64,000 nucleotides of DNA from CADEFQ01 sp050185195 (GTDB lineage: Bacteria > Pseudomonadota > Gammaproteobacteria > Steroidobacterales > Steroidobacteraceae): NCBI GenBank assembly GCA_050185195.1, contig JBFWZQ010000001.1:248001-312000 (forward strand), given 5' to 3'. The notes below the pieces were generated by a model. It worked only from the letters and a program-made list of their open reading frames with translations. It had not been told where the DNA came from and ran no database searches. Shown here one piece after another: positions 17,947 through 26,144 of the stretch. Each line of letters opens with the position of its first letter. Within the stretch, counting starts at the first letter, position 1. The translations under genes and the position numbers were made by a program.

Positions 17947-18015
17947 ATGAAGATCCCCTCCGCCTCGCCCAAATATTCCTGCGCCGGCTGCCCGCGCGCA
18001 GCGCGTGGCGCATGA
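17947..18015 (+). CDS. 22-codon leader ORF with a CxxC, overlapping the moeA start
   Basis: ATG at 17947 opens a 22-residue peptide, MKIPSASPKYSCAGCPRAAR followed by GA, whose TGA overlaps the moeA ATG (ATGA at 18012-18015). GGAA at 17936-17939 is a modest ribosome binding site about seven bases upstream. The peptide has a Cys-x-x-Cys pair. It may simply couple moeA translation, or act as a regulatory leader; I do not recognise it. Low coding certainty because of its length. Confidence 0.4.
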   Translation: MKIPSASPKYSCAGCPRAARGA

Positions 18016-19217
18016 GCCTGCTCACGCCCGCCGAGGCCGACCGGCTGATCGGCGCGCACCTGCGCCCGCTCGCGGTGGAATCCTTGCCGCTGGCCCAGTG
18101 CGCGGGCGCGGTGCTGCGCGAGGACATCTTCGCGGAGCGCGACCAGCCGCCCTTCGATCGCGTGGCGATGGATGGCATTGCGCTGCAGTCGCAGGCCGTG
18201 CGCGAGGGCCTGCGGCGGTTCCAGGTCCAGGGCATCCAGGGCGCGGGCGATGCCCCCGCGACGCTCGTGGACCGCGCGCACTGCATCGAGATCATGACGG
18301 GCGCGATGCTGGCGCAGGGCTGCGATGCCGTCGTGCCTGTCGAGCGGATCACGCGGCGCGGAGACGCGGCCATGCTCGACGACGCGCTGGCGGTCGAACC
18401 GTGGCAGAACGTGCATCGGCGCGGCAGCGACGCCCGCGAGGGCGCGCGGCTGCTCGCGGCGGGCACGACCCTGCGCGCGCCCGAGATCGCGGTCGCGGCG
18501 TCGGCCGGCAAGGCCCGGCTGCGCGTGGCCGCACAGCCTTCGATCATCGTGGTCTCGACAGGCAATGAACTCGTCGAGCCGGGCGAGCCCATCCTGCCGC
18601 ACCAGGTACGGCGTTCGAACGCCTACGGCCTCGCCACGCAGTTGCGCCTGCGCGGTTTCGGCCGCGTCGCCGACGATCACGTGGTCGACGACGCGCAGGC
18701 GCTGCGCACGACGCTGCGCCTGCATCTCGACACGCACGACGTGCTGATCCTGAGTGGCGGGGTGTCGGCGGGGCGTTTCGACCTCGTGCCGCAGGTGCTG
18801 GCGGAACTCGGCGTACAGCAGCATTTCCACAAGATTGCGCAGCGCCCCGGCAAACCCCTGTGGTTCGGGACGGCGCCATCCGGCGCTGCCGTCTTCGGCC
18901 TGCCCGGCAACCCGGTGTCCTCGCTCGTGTGCCTCGCGCGCTACGTCGTGCCGGCGTTGCGCGCCGCGGCGGGCCGCCTGCCCCGGCCGGCCGAAAGGGT
19001 CACGCTCGCCGCGTCCGTGCGCGTGACGCCCCCACTCGCGTATTTCCTGCCCGTGAGCCTCGCGCGCGACGGCGAAGGCGCGCTGTCGGCCGAACCGCGC
19101 CCGACCAATGGTTCCGGCGATTTCACGAGCCTCGTCGGCACCGACGGCTTCGTGGAGCTGCCCCCGGGCCCGAACGAGTACGCCCGGGGTTTCGTCGCAC
19201 CCTACTATCGCTGGTAG
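18012..19217 (+). CDS. moeA: molybdopterin molybdotransferase MoeA
   Basis: 401 aa. Inserts molybdate into adenylylated molybdopterin, the final step of Moco synthesis. Domain-order landmarks: FDRVAMDGIAL (near 49-59), EIMTGAMLAQGCDAVVPVE (95-113), VVSTGNELVEPGEP, ILSGGVSAGRFD, RPGKPLWFG, and FGLPGNPVSSLV, the MPT-binding core shared with MogA-like domains. Start ATG 18012 overlaps the 22-codon leader stop. Its position opposite narK2GHJI, with an FNR-like promoter, indicates a role in supplying cofactor for nitrate reductase. Confidence 0.95.
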   Translation: MSLLTPAEADRLIGAHLRPLAVESLPLAQCAGAVLREDIFAERDQPPFDRVAMDGIALQSQAVREGLRRFQVQGIQGAGDAPATLVDRAHCIEIMTGAMLAQGCDAVVPVERITRRGDAAMLDDALAVEPWQNVHRRGSDAREGARLLAAGTTLRAPEIAVAASAGKARLRVAAQPSIIVVSTGNELVEPGEPILPHQVRRSNAYGLATQLRLRGFGRVADDHVVDDAQALRTTLRLHLDTHDVLILSGGVSAGRFDLVPQVLAELGVQQHFHKIAQRPGKPLWFGTAPSGAAVFGLPGNPVSSLVCLARYVVPALRAAAGRLPRPAERVTLAASVRVTPPLAYFLPVSLARDGEGALSAEPRPTNGSGDFTSLVGTDGFVELPPGPNEYARGFVAPYYRW

Positions 19218-19244
19218 CGCGGACTCTGCAAGACTCCCCACCCG

Positions 19245-22034
19245 ATGAATGCCCCTGCCGACATCGTCCTCGTCGACGGTTCTTCCTATCTGTACCGCGC
19301 CTTCCACGCATTGCCCCCGCTCACCAACTCGCGCGGCGAGCCGACCGGCGCCCTGCTCGGCGTGCTGAACATGCTGCTCAAGTTCCTGAAGGAGCACGCC
19401 CCGCCGCGCATCGCCGTGGTATTCGACGCGCCGGGCAAGACCTTCCGCGACGAGCTGTTCGCGGAATACAAGGCACACCGGCCGCCGATGCCGGACGACC
19501 TGCGCGCGCAGACCGGGCCGCTGATGGACGCCGTGCGCGCGCTCGGCCTGCCGGTGCTGCGCGTCGCGGGCGTCGAAGCCGACGACGTGATCGGCACGCT
19601 CGCCAAGCGCAGCCTGGAGCGCGGCTGGCGCGTGCTGATCTCGACGGGCGACAAGGACATGGCGCAGCTCGTCGACGGGCACGTCTCGCTCATCAACACG
19701 ATGACGAACAGCGTGCTCGACCGCGCCGGCGTGAAGGCCAAGTTCGACGTCTATCCCGAGCAGATGGTCGACTACCTCGCGCTCGTCGGCGACAGTTCGG
19801 ACAACATTCCCGGCATCGACAAGGTGGGGCCGAAGACCGCGGCCAAGTGGCTCGACCGGTTCCGCTCCCTCGACGGCATCGTCGAGAGCGCCGGCGAAAT
19901 CGAGGGCAAGGTCGGCGAGAACCTGCGCGCGGGGCTCGAAACGCTCGCCCTGTCGCGCCAGCTCGCGACGATCCGCACCGACGTGGAGCTCGCGGAGCGC
20001 CCCGAAGACCTCATGCGCGGCGAACCGGACACGGAAAGCCTGCGGGCGCTCTACACCCGCTATGAACTACGCAACCTCCTGCGCCAGCTCGACGGCAGCG
20101 GCCCCGACGACGCGACGGGCGGCACGTCGGCCACCTCACCGCGGATTCCCGTCGCGCCTCGCCTGCTGTCGACGCCCGCGGAGTCGAGCCCCGATGCACC
20201 CGCGCTGACACCGCCCGTGGTCACGGAGAAGCACTACGAGACGGTCGCGACCGAGGCCGATCTCGATCGCTGGCTCGCCGCCCTCTCCGCCGCGGACCTC
20301 TTCGCCTTCGATACCGAGACGACGAGCCTCGAATACATGAAGGCCGGGATCGTGGGCGTCTCGTTCGCGATCGAACCGGGGCACGCGGCCTACGTCCCGC
20401 TCGCGCACGACTACGCCGGCGCGCCGCCGCAGCTCGATCGCGCCGCGACCCTCGCACGCCTGCAGCCGCTGCTCGAGGACCCGGCGCGCGGCAAGGTCGG
20501 CCATCACCTGAAGTACGACGCTCACGTGCTCGCGAACCACGGCATCGCACTCGCCGGCATGCGCTTCGACACCATGCTCGAGTCGTATGTGTGGAACAGC
20601 GTCGCGACGCGCCATGACATGGACTCCGCGGCGGGGCGTTATCTCGGCCTCGAGACGATCCATTACGAGGATGTCGCCGGCAAGGGCGCGAAACAGATCG
20701 GCTTCAGCCAGGTCCCGGTCGAACGCGCCGCCGAGTACGCCGCCGAGGATGCCGATATCACGCTGCGGCTGCATCGCACGCTGTGGCCCGCCATCGCGGC
20801 GCAGCCAGCGCTCGCGCACGTGTACACGGCCATCGAGCAGCCGCTCGTGCCGGTGCTCTTTGCCATGGAAGACGCCGGAGTCCTGCTCGACGCCGCGATG
20901 CTCAAGTCGCAGAGCCGCGAGCTCGCGGCGCGACTCGCCGAAATCGAGGCGGCGGCCCACAGCGCGGCGGGGCAACCCTTCAACCTCGATTCGCCGAAAC
21001 AACTGCAGTTCCTGCTGTTCGAGAAGCTCGCGATCCCGCCGCTGCGCAAGACGCCGACCGGGCAGCCTTCGACCGCGGAAGACGTGCTCGAGGAGCTGGC
21101 CGGGGAACACACGCTGCCGCGGCTCATCCTCGAATACCGCGGGCTCGCGAAACTGCGCTCCACGTACACGGAAAAACTCCCCGAGCAGGTCAATCCACGC
21201 ACCGGACGCGTACACACCTCTTACCACCAGGCCGTCGCGCAGACGGGCCGCCTCTCTTCGACCGACCCGAACCTGCAGAACATCCCGATCCGCACGCCCG
21301 AGGGGCGTCGCATCCGCCAGGCGTTCATCGCGCCGCCCGGCCACGTGCTGATCGCGGCCGACTATTCGCAGATCGAGCTGCGCATCATGGCGCACCTGTC
21401 CGGCGACGAGGGGCTGCTCGCGGCGTTCGCGGCCGGCGAAGACGTGCACCGCGCCACGGCGGCGGAAGTGTTCGGCGTGGCGCCGGCCGACGTGAGCAGC
21501 GACCAGCGCCGCTCGGCCAAGGCGATCAATTTCGGGCTGATCTACGGCATGTCCGCCTTCGGCCTCGCCCGCCAGCTCGGCATCGACCGCGGCGCCGCGC
21601 AGCAGTATGTCAGCCGTTACTTCGAGCGTTACCCCGGCGTGAAGCGCTACATGGACGACACGCGCGAGCGCGCGCGGCGCGACGGTTATGTCGAGACCGT
21701 GATGGGGCGGCGGCTGTACCTGCCCGACATCCGCGCGCGCAACAAGCAGTTGCAGCAGTACGCCGAGCGCAGCGCGATCAACGCGCCGATGCAGGGCACC
21801 GCCGCGGACATCATCAAGCGCGCGATGATCGACGTGCACGCGTGGTGCCAGGCGGAGCGCCCGCCCGCGCGACTCATCATGCAGGTGCACGACGAACTCG
21901 TGCTCGAGGTGCGCGCCGACGCGGTGACGCAGGTCAGCGACAGGCTGCGCCGCTGCATGGTGGACGCCGCACAGCTGAAGGTGTCGCTGAAAGTAGACAT
22001 CGGTACGGGTGCGAACTGGGACGAAGCGCACTGA
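19245..22034 (+). CDS. polA: DNA polymerase I PolA
   Basis: 929 aa. Three domains in order: 5'-3' nuclease (1 to about 300; VDGSSYLYRAFHALP, GVEADDVIGTL, GDSSDNIPGIDKVGPKTA), 3'-5' proofreading exonuclease with the intact acidic motif FAFDTETTSLE (near 355), and family A polymerase with DYSQIELRIMAHLSGD (motif A), RRSAKAINFGLIYGMSAFG (motif B) and MQVHDELVLEV (motif C). All three activities should be present. Followed by the beta-barrel gene, a predicted sRNA and engB, the classic polA-engB neighbourhood. Confidence 0.98.
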   Translation: MNAPADIVLVDGSSYLYRAFHALPPLTNSRGEPTGALLGVLNMLLKFLKEHAPPRIAVVFDAPGKTFRDELFAEYKAHRPPMPDDLRAQTGPLMDAVRALGLPVLRVAGVEADDVIGTLAKRSLERGWRVLISTGDKDMAQLVDGHVSLINTMTNSVLDRAGVKAKFDVYPEQMVDYLALVGDSSDNIPGIDKVGPKTAAKWLDRFRSLDGIVESAGEIEGKVGENLRAGLETLALSRQLATIRTDVELAERPEDLMRGEPDTESLRALYTRYELRNLLRQLDGSGPDDATGGTSATSPRIPVAPRLLSTPAESSPDAPALTPPVVTEKHYETVATEADLDRWLAALSAADLFAFDTETTSLEYMKAGIVGVSFAIEPGHAAYVPLAHDYAGAPPQLDRAATLARLQPLLEDPARGKVGHHLKYDAHVLANHGIALAGMRFDTMLESYVWNSVATRHDMDSAAGRYLGLETIHYEDVAGKGAKQIGFSQVPVERAAEYAAEDADITLRLHRTLWPAIAAQPALAHVYTAIEQPLVPVLFAMEDAGVLLDAAMLKSQSRELAARLAEIEAAAHSAAGQPFNLDSPKQLQFLLFEKLAIPPLRKTPTGQPSTAEDVLEELAGEHTLPRLILEYRGLAKLRSTYTEKLPEQVNPRTGRVHTSYHQAVAQTGRLSSTDPNLQNIPIRTPEGRRIRQAFIAPPGHVLIAADYSQIELRIMAHLSGDEGLLAAFAAGEDVHRATAAEVFGVAPADVSSDQRRSAKAINFGLIYGMSAFGLARQLGIDRGAAQQYVSRYFERYPGVKRYMDDTRERARRDGYVETVMGRRLYLPDIRARNKQLQQYAERSAINAPMQGTAADIIKRAMIDVHAWCQAERPPARLIMQVHDELVLEVRADAVTQVSDRLRRCMVDAAQLKVSLKVDIGTGANWDEAH

Positions 22035-22099
22035 TCCGCGGGCACACGGGCACGGTAGAATGCCCGGGCTTGTTTGTGCTTCGTCACGAGGAAAGACCC

Positions 22100-22636
22100 A
22101 TGCTTCGCAAACTCCTGATCCCCGCGTGCGCGCTTTCGCTGTGCGCAGGCAACGCCGTCGCCGCGGACAACGGCTTCTATCTCGGCGCTGCCGCCAGCCA
22201 GTCGCAGATCGACGGCTTCACCGGCAACTTCGACCTGAAGGACACCGGCTACAAGGTGATCGCGGGCTTTCGGCCGCTCGATGTGTTCGCGGTGGAGCTG
22301 AACTACATGGACCTCGGCAGCGACAGCGCCACGCTCGGCGCGGCGAACTTCAGTGCCGAGGCGACCGCGCTCGCGGGCTTCGGCATGCTGATGCTGCCGC
22401 TGCCCTTCGTCGACCTGTACGTGAAGGCGGGCGTCGCGCGCTGGGAAGCCAAGGGCAGCCTGTCGTCGGTCACCGTCAGCAGCCTGAAGGACAGCGGCAC
22501 CGAATTCGCCTACGGCGCGGGGGTGCAGGCGCACTTCGGCAGCCTCGGGGCGCGCCTCGAGTACGAATCCTTCGATATCGAGAACACGGACGGCCTCGAC
22601 CTCTTCTCGCTGGGCCTGACCTGGACTTTCCTTTGA
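22100..22636 (+). CDS. small outer-membrane beta-barrel protein
   Basis: 178 aa with an N-terminal signal peptide (LLIPACALSLCAGNAVA, probable cleavage after AVA-A). The mature part alternates hydrophobic and polar residues with repeated aromatic-ending strands: GFYLGAAASQSQ, YKVIAGFRPL, FAVELNYMDLG, VDLYVKAGVARWEA, LGARLEYESF and a terminal FSLGLTWTFL ending in Phe-Leu. Belongs to the OmpA-like/OmpW-like 8-stranded barrel superfamily; exact role unknown. GAGGAAAG just upstream is the ribosome binding site. Lies between polA and the predicted sigma-E sRNA. Confidence 0.85.
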   Translation: MLRKLLIPACALSLCAGNAVAADNGFYLGAAASQSQIDGFTGNFDLKDTGYKVIAGFRPLDVFAVELNYMDLGSDSATLGAANFSAEATALAGFGMLMLPLPFVDLYVKAGVARWEAKGSLSSVTVSSLKDSGTEFAYGAGVQAHFGSLGARLEYESFDIENTDGLDLFSLGLTWTFL

Positions 22637-22643
22637 GGTCGGC

Positions 22644-22671
22644 GGAACCAAAACGAGGCCGCCGCCTCTAA
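22644..22671 (+). promoter_or_regulatory. sigma-E/AlgU-type promoter of the polA-engB sRNA
   Basis: GGAACCA (22644-22650), a 16-base spacer, then TCTAA (22667-22671). This fits the ECF sigma-E/AlgU pattern GAACTT-N16/17-TCTGA at the positions that matter most (GGAAC and TCT-A). It starts eight bases after the stop of the barrel gene. Predicted transcription start is about 22677-22678, which is exactly where the first hairpin of the downstream RNA begins. Confidence 0.65.
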
Positions 22672-22677
22672 CTTCCT

Positions 22678-22797
22678 GAGCGCCCCAAGCGCTCCCCGCT
22701 TCCCTCCCTGAGCGGGTATGGCCCGGATGCAAGAGACCTGTGCCGGGTAAGTCGGCCCCGACGGCCTGGATTCCCAGGCTGCCGGGGCCTTTTATTT
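22678..22797 (+). ncRNA. predicted trans-acting sRNA at the Spot 42/ErsA locus
   Basis: About 120 nt with no coding potential and four stacked hairpins. H1 is GAGCGC-CCCAA-GCGCTC (22678-22694). H2 is CCCGCT-loop-AGCGGG (22695-22716) with the C-rich loop TCCCTCCCTG. H3 is CCCGG...CCGGG (22722-22747). H4 is the terminator (22754-22797). Its promoter is ECF-type. E. coli Spot 42 (spf) and Pseudomonas ErsA both lie between polA and the engB/yihA gene, and ErsA depends on AlgU (sigma-22). The C-rich loop resembles anti-Shine-Dalgarno seed loops. Transcription is inferred, not shown. Confidence 0.6.
22754..22797 (+). terminator. rho-independent terminator of the sRNA
   Basis: Strong GC-rich inverted repeat: GGCCCCGACGGCCTGG (22754-22769) against CCAGGCTGCCGGGGCC (22774-22789), 16 positions with two mismatches and a short loop, followed by TTTTATTT (22790-22797). 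It also protects engB, which is read from the other strand and ends at 22810. Confidence 0.88.
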
Positions 22798-22809
22798 GGC
22801 GCCGAGCCC

Positions 22810-23385
22810 TCACATCATCGCGAGCAGCGCCCGCTGCGCCTCCGGCACCCCGGCCCCCGAATGCGACGAGAAAAGCTGCACGGTCGCGCGTTCCCCGAGC
22901 TGCTGCCCGGCGGCGGCGAGCGCGGCGCGGGCTTCATTGCGCGTGAGCTTGTCAGCCTTGGTCAGGAGCACGTGGACCCGGCGTTCTGCCGGGTCGGCCC
23001 AGTCGATCAGCCCCTCGTCTTCGGCGCCGATGCCGCGCCGCGCGTCCACGATCAGGAAAAGTCCGCGCAGCGCCTGCCGGGCGCGCAACCGGTCGATGAG
23101 CGGCGCCCACTTCGCCCGCTCGGCGGGTGGCGCCGTGGCATAACCATACCCCGGCAGGTCGACGATGCGCCGACCGGGTGCCAGCTCGAAATAATTGAGG
23201 AGACGGGTCTGCCCGGGCGTCTTGCTGGTGCGCGCCAGCGCCTTCCTTTGGGTGAGCGCATTGATCGCGCTCGACTTGCCCGCATTGGACCGCCCCGCGA
23301 ACGCGACTTCGGCGTCCTCGTCGGGCGGAAACTGGGCGGGCGCGGCGACGCTCAGCATGAAATGGACAGTCGGGAAGCGGCTCAC
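22810..23385 (-). CDS. engB: ribosome-biogenesis GTPase EngB (YihA/YsxC)
   Basis: 191 aa essential-type GTPase helping assembly of the 50S subunit. G1 AGRSNAGKSS, G2 region SKTPGQTRLLNYF, G3 DLPGYGYA, G4 LLTKADKL, and G5-like SSHSG are all present. Start set at GTG 23385, because VSRFPTVHFMLSVAAPAQFP aligns with the E. coli N-terminus before EVAFAGRSNAGKSS and AGAGG sits about five bases upstream; ATG 23358 would drop conserved residues. Divergent from cytochrome c4. Confidence 0.93.
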   Translation of the reverse strand: MSRFPTVHFMLSVAAPAQFPPDEDAEVAFAGRSNAGKSSAINALTQRKALARTSKTPGQTRLLNYFELAPGRRIVDLPGYGYATAPPAERAKWAPLIDRLRARQALRGLFLIVDARRGIGAEDEGLIDWADPAERRVHVLLTKADKLTRNEARAALAAAGQQLGERATVQLFSSHSGAGVPEAQRALLAMM

Positions 23386-23404
23386 GGGACCTCTCGCGGA
23401 AGTG

Positions 23405-23414
23405 TACAATTTTA
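23405..23414 (+). promoter_or_regulatory. divergent engB/cytochrome c4 promoter region (-10 elements)
   Basis: An AT-rich island in otherwise GC-rich DNA. TACAAT (23405-23410) is a good -10 facing cytochrome c4, and on the opposite strand TAAAAT (23414-23409) overlaps it, facing engB. No convincing -35 hexamer is seen for either direction, so strength or activator dependence cannot be judged. Confidence 0.4.
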
Positions 23415-23443
23415 GGGTTATGCGACCTGGAGCTGTGAGCAGA

Positions 23444-24091
23444 ATGACCAAGACTCTTTCCGCCCTTGCCGCCCTCGCCCTCGTGGCCGCCCTGCCTGCG
23501 GCCCGCGCCGACGGCTCGGCCGAAGCCGGCGCCGCCAAGGCGGCCACCTGTATCGCCTGCCACGGCCCGAACGGCAATAGCTCGAACCCCGAATGGCCGA
23601 ATCTGGCCGGCCAGAACGAGTCCTACATCGTCGAGCAGTTGAAGCAGTTCCGCGCCGGCCAGCGCAGCGCCTCCGCGAATGCGATGGTCATGACCGCGCA
23701 GGCCGCCGCCCTCAGCGATGAGGACATCGCCGACCTCGGCGCGTATTTCGCGACGCAGACCCCGTCGGGCCTCGAAGCCGATCCGTCCTACTGGCGCGCG
23801 GGCGAGGCACTCTACCGGGGCGGCAACAAGGCGCGCGGCCTGCCTGCCTGCATGGCCTGCCACGGCCCGGTCGGCCGCGGCAATCCGGCGGCCGGCTACC
23901 CGGCGTTGCGCGCCCAGCATTCGGTCTACACGGTGCAGCAGCTCACGGCCTACGCCAGCGGCTCGCGCTATCACGATGCGGCCGGCGCCGGCCACGACAC
24001 CAAGAACGCCCACATGATGGAAACGATCGCGAAGCAGTTGACCGCGGAAGACATCCGCGACCTCGCCTCGTACATCCAGGGCATGCGTTGA
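23444..24091 (+). CDS. di-haem cytochrome c4
   Basis: 215 aa periplasmic (often membrane-associated) electron carrier to terminal oxidases or reductases. Signal peptide MTKTLSALAALALVAALPAA. Two haem c motifs, CIACH (36-40) and CMACH (136-140), in two homologous halves, each with an ESYIVEQLKQFRAGQR or VYTVQQLTAYASGSR helix and a downstream Met. GGAG at about 23431 is the ribosome binding site for ATG 23444; ATG 23420 is an alternative start. The polA-engB-cc4-dsbA order is the same as in Pseudomonas. Confidence 0.95.
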   Translation: MTKTLSALAALALVAALPAARADGSAEAGAAKAATCIACHGPNGNSSNPEWPNLAGQNESYIVEQLKQFRAGQRSASANAMVMTAQAAALSDEDIADLGAYFATQTPSGLEADPSYWRAGEALYRGGNKARGLPACMACHGPVGRGNPAAGYPALRAQHSVYTVQQLTAYASGSRYHDAAGAGHDTKNAHMMETIAKQLTAEDIRDLASYIQGMR

Positions 24092-24105
24092 CGGCGAGGT
24101 TACCC

Positions 24106-24936
24106 ATGACCCGAGCCTTGCTGACCGCCGCGCTGGTCGCGTGCGTCCTCACCGCCTGCTCGCGCGAATCCGCGCCATCGCCGGCCACGCCCACCGCGAC
24201 GACGCCCGCCACGCCGCCGGCAGCGCCGCCCGCGGCCGCGCCTGCCGCCGCCGACGCGACGGCCACCCAGGAAAGTTCGGGCGAGGCGGCCGACGACCAG
24301 CCCGATGCCGCCCTCGAGCGGCTCGCCGCGATGCCGGCGGCCAGCGAACTGCCGGGCGGACGCTGGAAGGCGGGCGTCAACTACAAGCCGATCGTCCCCG
24401 CGCAGCCCACCGATGTCCCAGCCGGCAAGGTCGAGGTCATCGAGATCTTCTGGTACGGCTGCGGCCACTGCTACACGCTCGAGCCGTACATGACGAGCTG
24501 GGAGAAGACGAAGCCGGCCTACATCGAGTTCGTGCGCGTGCCGGTCATGTGGAACCCGGTCAATGCCGCGCACGCACGGCTCTTCTACACGCTCGTCGCG
24601 CTGAAGCGCATGGACCTGCACGCGAAGGTGTTCGACGAAATCCACACGCGCGGCAACATGCTCGCCGCGAACGACGACGCCAGCACGCGCCGCATGCAGC
24701 TGGCCTTCGCCAAGGCGAACGGCATCGCCGAGGCCGACTTCCTGCGTGAGTACGACGGCTTTTTCGTCAACACCCAGCTGCAGCGCGCGGAAGACCTGAC
24801 CCGTCGTTACCGGGTGGACGCGACGCCGGTGGTCTACGTCGCCGGCAAGTACCAGACCGACGTCGGTCTCGCCGGCGGACAGACCCAGCTCACGCAGTTG
24901 ATCGACGCCCTCGCGGCCCACGAGCAGCGCCGGTAA
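24106..24936 (+). CDS. dsbA: DsbA-family thiol:disulfide oxidoreductase, predicted lipoprotein, CGHC active site
   Basis: 276 aa. The N-terminus ends in a lipobox, VLTAC, with acylated Cys18, followed by a long Pro/Ala/Thr-rich linker (about 20-65) and then a DsbA domain. Active site is FWYGCGHCYTLEP (Cys119, Cys122) and the cis-proline loop is VDATPVVYV. The dipeptide is Gly-His instead of the usual Pro-His of E. coli DsbA, as in many long DsbA forms. GAGG precedes ATG 24106; an upstream TTG start (24088) is less likely. It probably oxidises periplasmic cysteines, with the linker tethering it to a membrane. Confidence 0.9.
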   Translation: MTRALLTAALVACVLTACSRESAPSPATPTATTPATPPAAPPAAAPAAADATATQESSGEAADDQPDAALERLAAMPAASELPGGRWKAGVNYKPIVPAQPTDVPAGKVEVIEIFWYGCGHCYTLEPYMTSWEKTKPAYIEFVRVPVMWNPVNAAHARLFYTLVALKRMDLHAKVFDEIHTRGNMLAANDDASTRRMQLAFAKANGIAEADFLREYDGFFVNTQLQRAEDLTRRYRVDATPVVYVAGKYQTDVGLAGGQTQLTQLIDALAAHEQRR

Positions 24937-24959
24937 GCGGCGCGCGCGGCAGCCACGGC

Positions 24960-25940
24960 ATGCTGAGCGCATTCATCCCCGGCACGAACGGCCTCACGCG
25001 GTTCGAGCCGGACAGCGAGTCGCCGCTGCCGCGCGAGGCGCTGTGGCTCGACCTGCTCGACCCCACGCCTGCAGACGAAAAGCGCCTCGAAGCCTCGTTC
25101 GGCATCGACATCCCGACCCGCGAGGAAATGCGCGAGATCGAATCGTCGAACCGCCTGTATGAGGAGGGCGGCGCGCTCTTCATGACGGTGACGGTCGTCA
25201 CCAAGCTCGATTCCGACCTGCCCGAGAGCACGCAGATCACCTTCATCCTCTCCGGCACGCGGCTGATCACGGTGCGCTTCGTCGATCCGCTGCCCTTTCG
25301 GCGCTTCATCGCGTATGCCGAGCGGCACGCCGCGAACTGCAGCTCGGGCGCGGCGATCTTCGCCGGGCTGCTCGAGTCGATCATCAACCGGGTCGCCGAC
25401 GTGCTCGAACGCGCGGGCGGCGCGCTCGATGCGGAGTCCGCGGGCATCTTCGCGCACTCCTCGCCGGGCCGCCGGCGCTCGGCGTCGCGCGACTTCCGCG
25501 GCATCCTCGAACGGCTCGGCCAGAACGGCGAACTGCTGTCTAAATCGCGCGAAAGCCTCGTCTCGCTGGGGCGACTGCTTGCGTTCGCGCCGCAGCAGCC
25601 GGCCACGGTGTTCACGCAGGAAGTGCGGGCCCGCTTCCGGATGCTCTCGCGCGACGTGCTCGCGATGAGCGACCACGTCACCTTCCTCGGCAACAAGGTG
25701 CAGTTCCTGCAGGATGCGACCCTCGGCATGGTCAACATCGAGCAGAACTCGATCATCAAGATCTTCTCGGTCGCGTCGGTCGTGTTCCTGCCCCCGACCA
25801 TGGTCGCGAGCATCTACGGCATGAACTTCCACCGCATGCCCGAGCTCAGCTGGCCGGCGGGCTACCCGTTCGCGCTGGGCCTGATGGTCGCCTCGGCGGT
25901 GCTGCCTTATATGTGGTTCAAGCGCAAAGGCTGGCTATAA
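24960..25940 (+). CDS. corA: CorA-family divalent cation (Mg2+/Co2+) transporter
   Basis: 326 aa. Large cytoplasmic N-terminal domain, long helix rich in charged residues (FTQEVRARFRMLSRDVLAMS), then two C-terminal membrane helices. The signature YGMNF sits at the end of TM1 with the GMN triplet at 287-289, followed by the short periplasmic loop HRMPELSW. The C-terminus MWFKRKGWL is typical. Its TAA stop is part of the -10 element of the following tRNA gene. Confidence 0.94.
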   Translation: MLSAFIPGTNGLTRFEPDSESPLPREALWLDLLDPTPADEKRLEASFGIDIPTREEMREIESSNRLYEEGGALFMTVTVVTKLDSDLPESTQITFILSGTRLITVRFVDPLPFRRFIAYAERHAANCSSGAAIFAGLLESIINRVADVLERAGGALDAESAGIFAHSSPGRRRSASRDFRGILERLGQNGELLSKSRESLVSLGRLLAFAPQQPATVFTQEVRARFRMLSRDVLAMSDHVTFLGNKVQFLQDATLGMVNIEQNSIIKIFSVASVVFLPPTMVASIYGMNFHRMPELSWPAGYPFALGLMVASAVLPYMWFKRKGWL

Positions 25941-25941
25941 T
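25936..25941 (+). promoter_or_regulatory. -10 element of tRNA-Arg inside the corA stop
   Basis: Perfect TATAAT at 25936-25941, 11 bases before the mature tRNA 5' end. The corA stop codon is embedded in it. The -35 region (about 25913-25918) is within the last corA codons and does not match TTGACA well. Confidence 0.55.
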
Positions 25942-25952
25942 TCACGGTCCGG

Positions 25953-26029
25953 GCGCCCGTAGCTCAGCTGGATAGAGTACTGCCCTCCGAAGGCAGGGGT
26001 CACTGGTTCGAATCCAGTCGGGCGCGCCA
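25953..26029 (+). tRNA. tRNA-Arg(CCG)
   Basis: 77 nt with full cloverleaf. Acceptor stem GCGCCCG (25953-25959) pairs with CGGGCGC (26019-26025), then discriminator G and encoded CCA (26027-26029). Anticodon stem CTGCC/GGCAG encloses loop CTCCGAA, giving anticodon CCG, which reads CGG. T-arm CTGGTTCGAATCCAG is canonical. CGG is a frequently used Arg codon in such GC-rich genes. Accessory-looking DNA begins right after its 3' end. Confidence 0.98.
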
Positions 26030-26144
26030 TTGATTCTCAAGCGTTTTTCGTCACTTCCTCCACTCGCGGAAGAACCTCGTACGGACGCCGGTTCGGAAAC
26101 CTTCGAATGTTTGCTCGCATTGGCCAACAATGGAGGAACCGACC

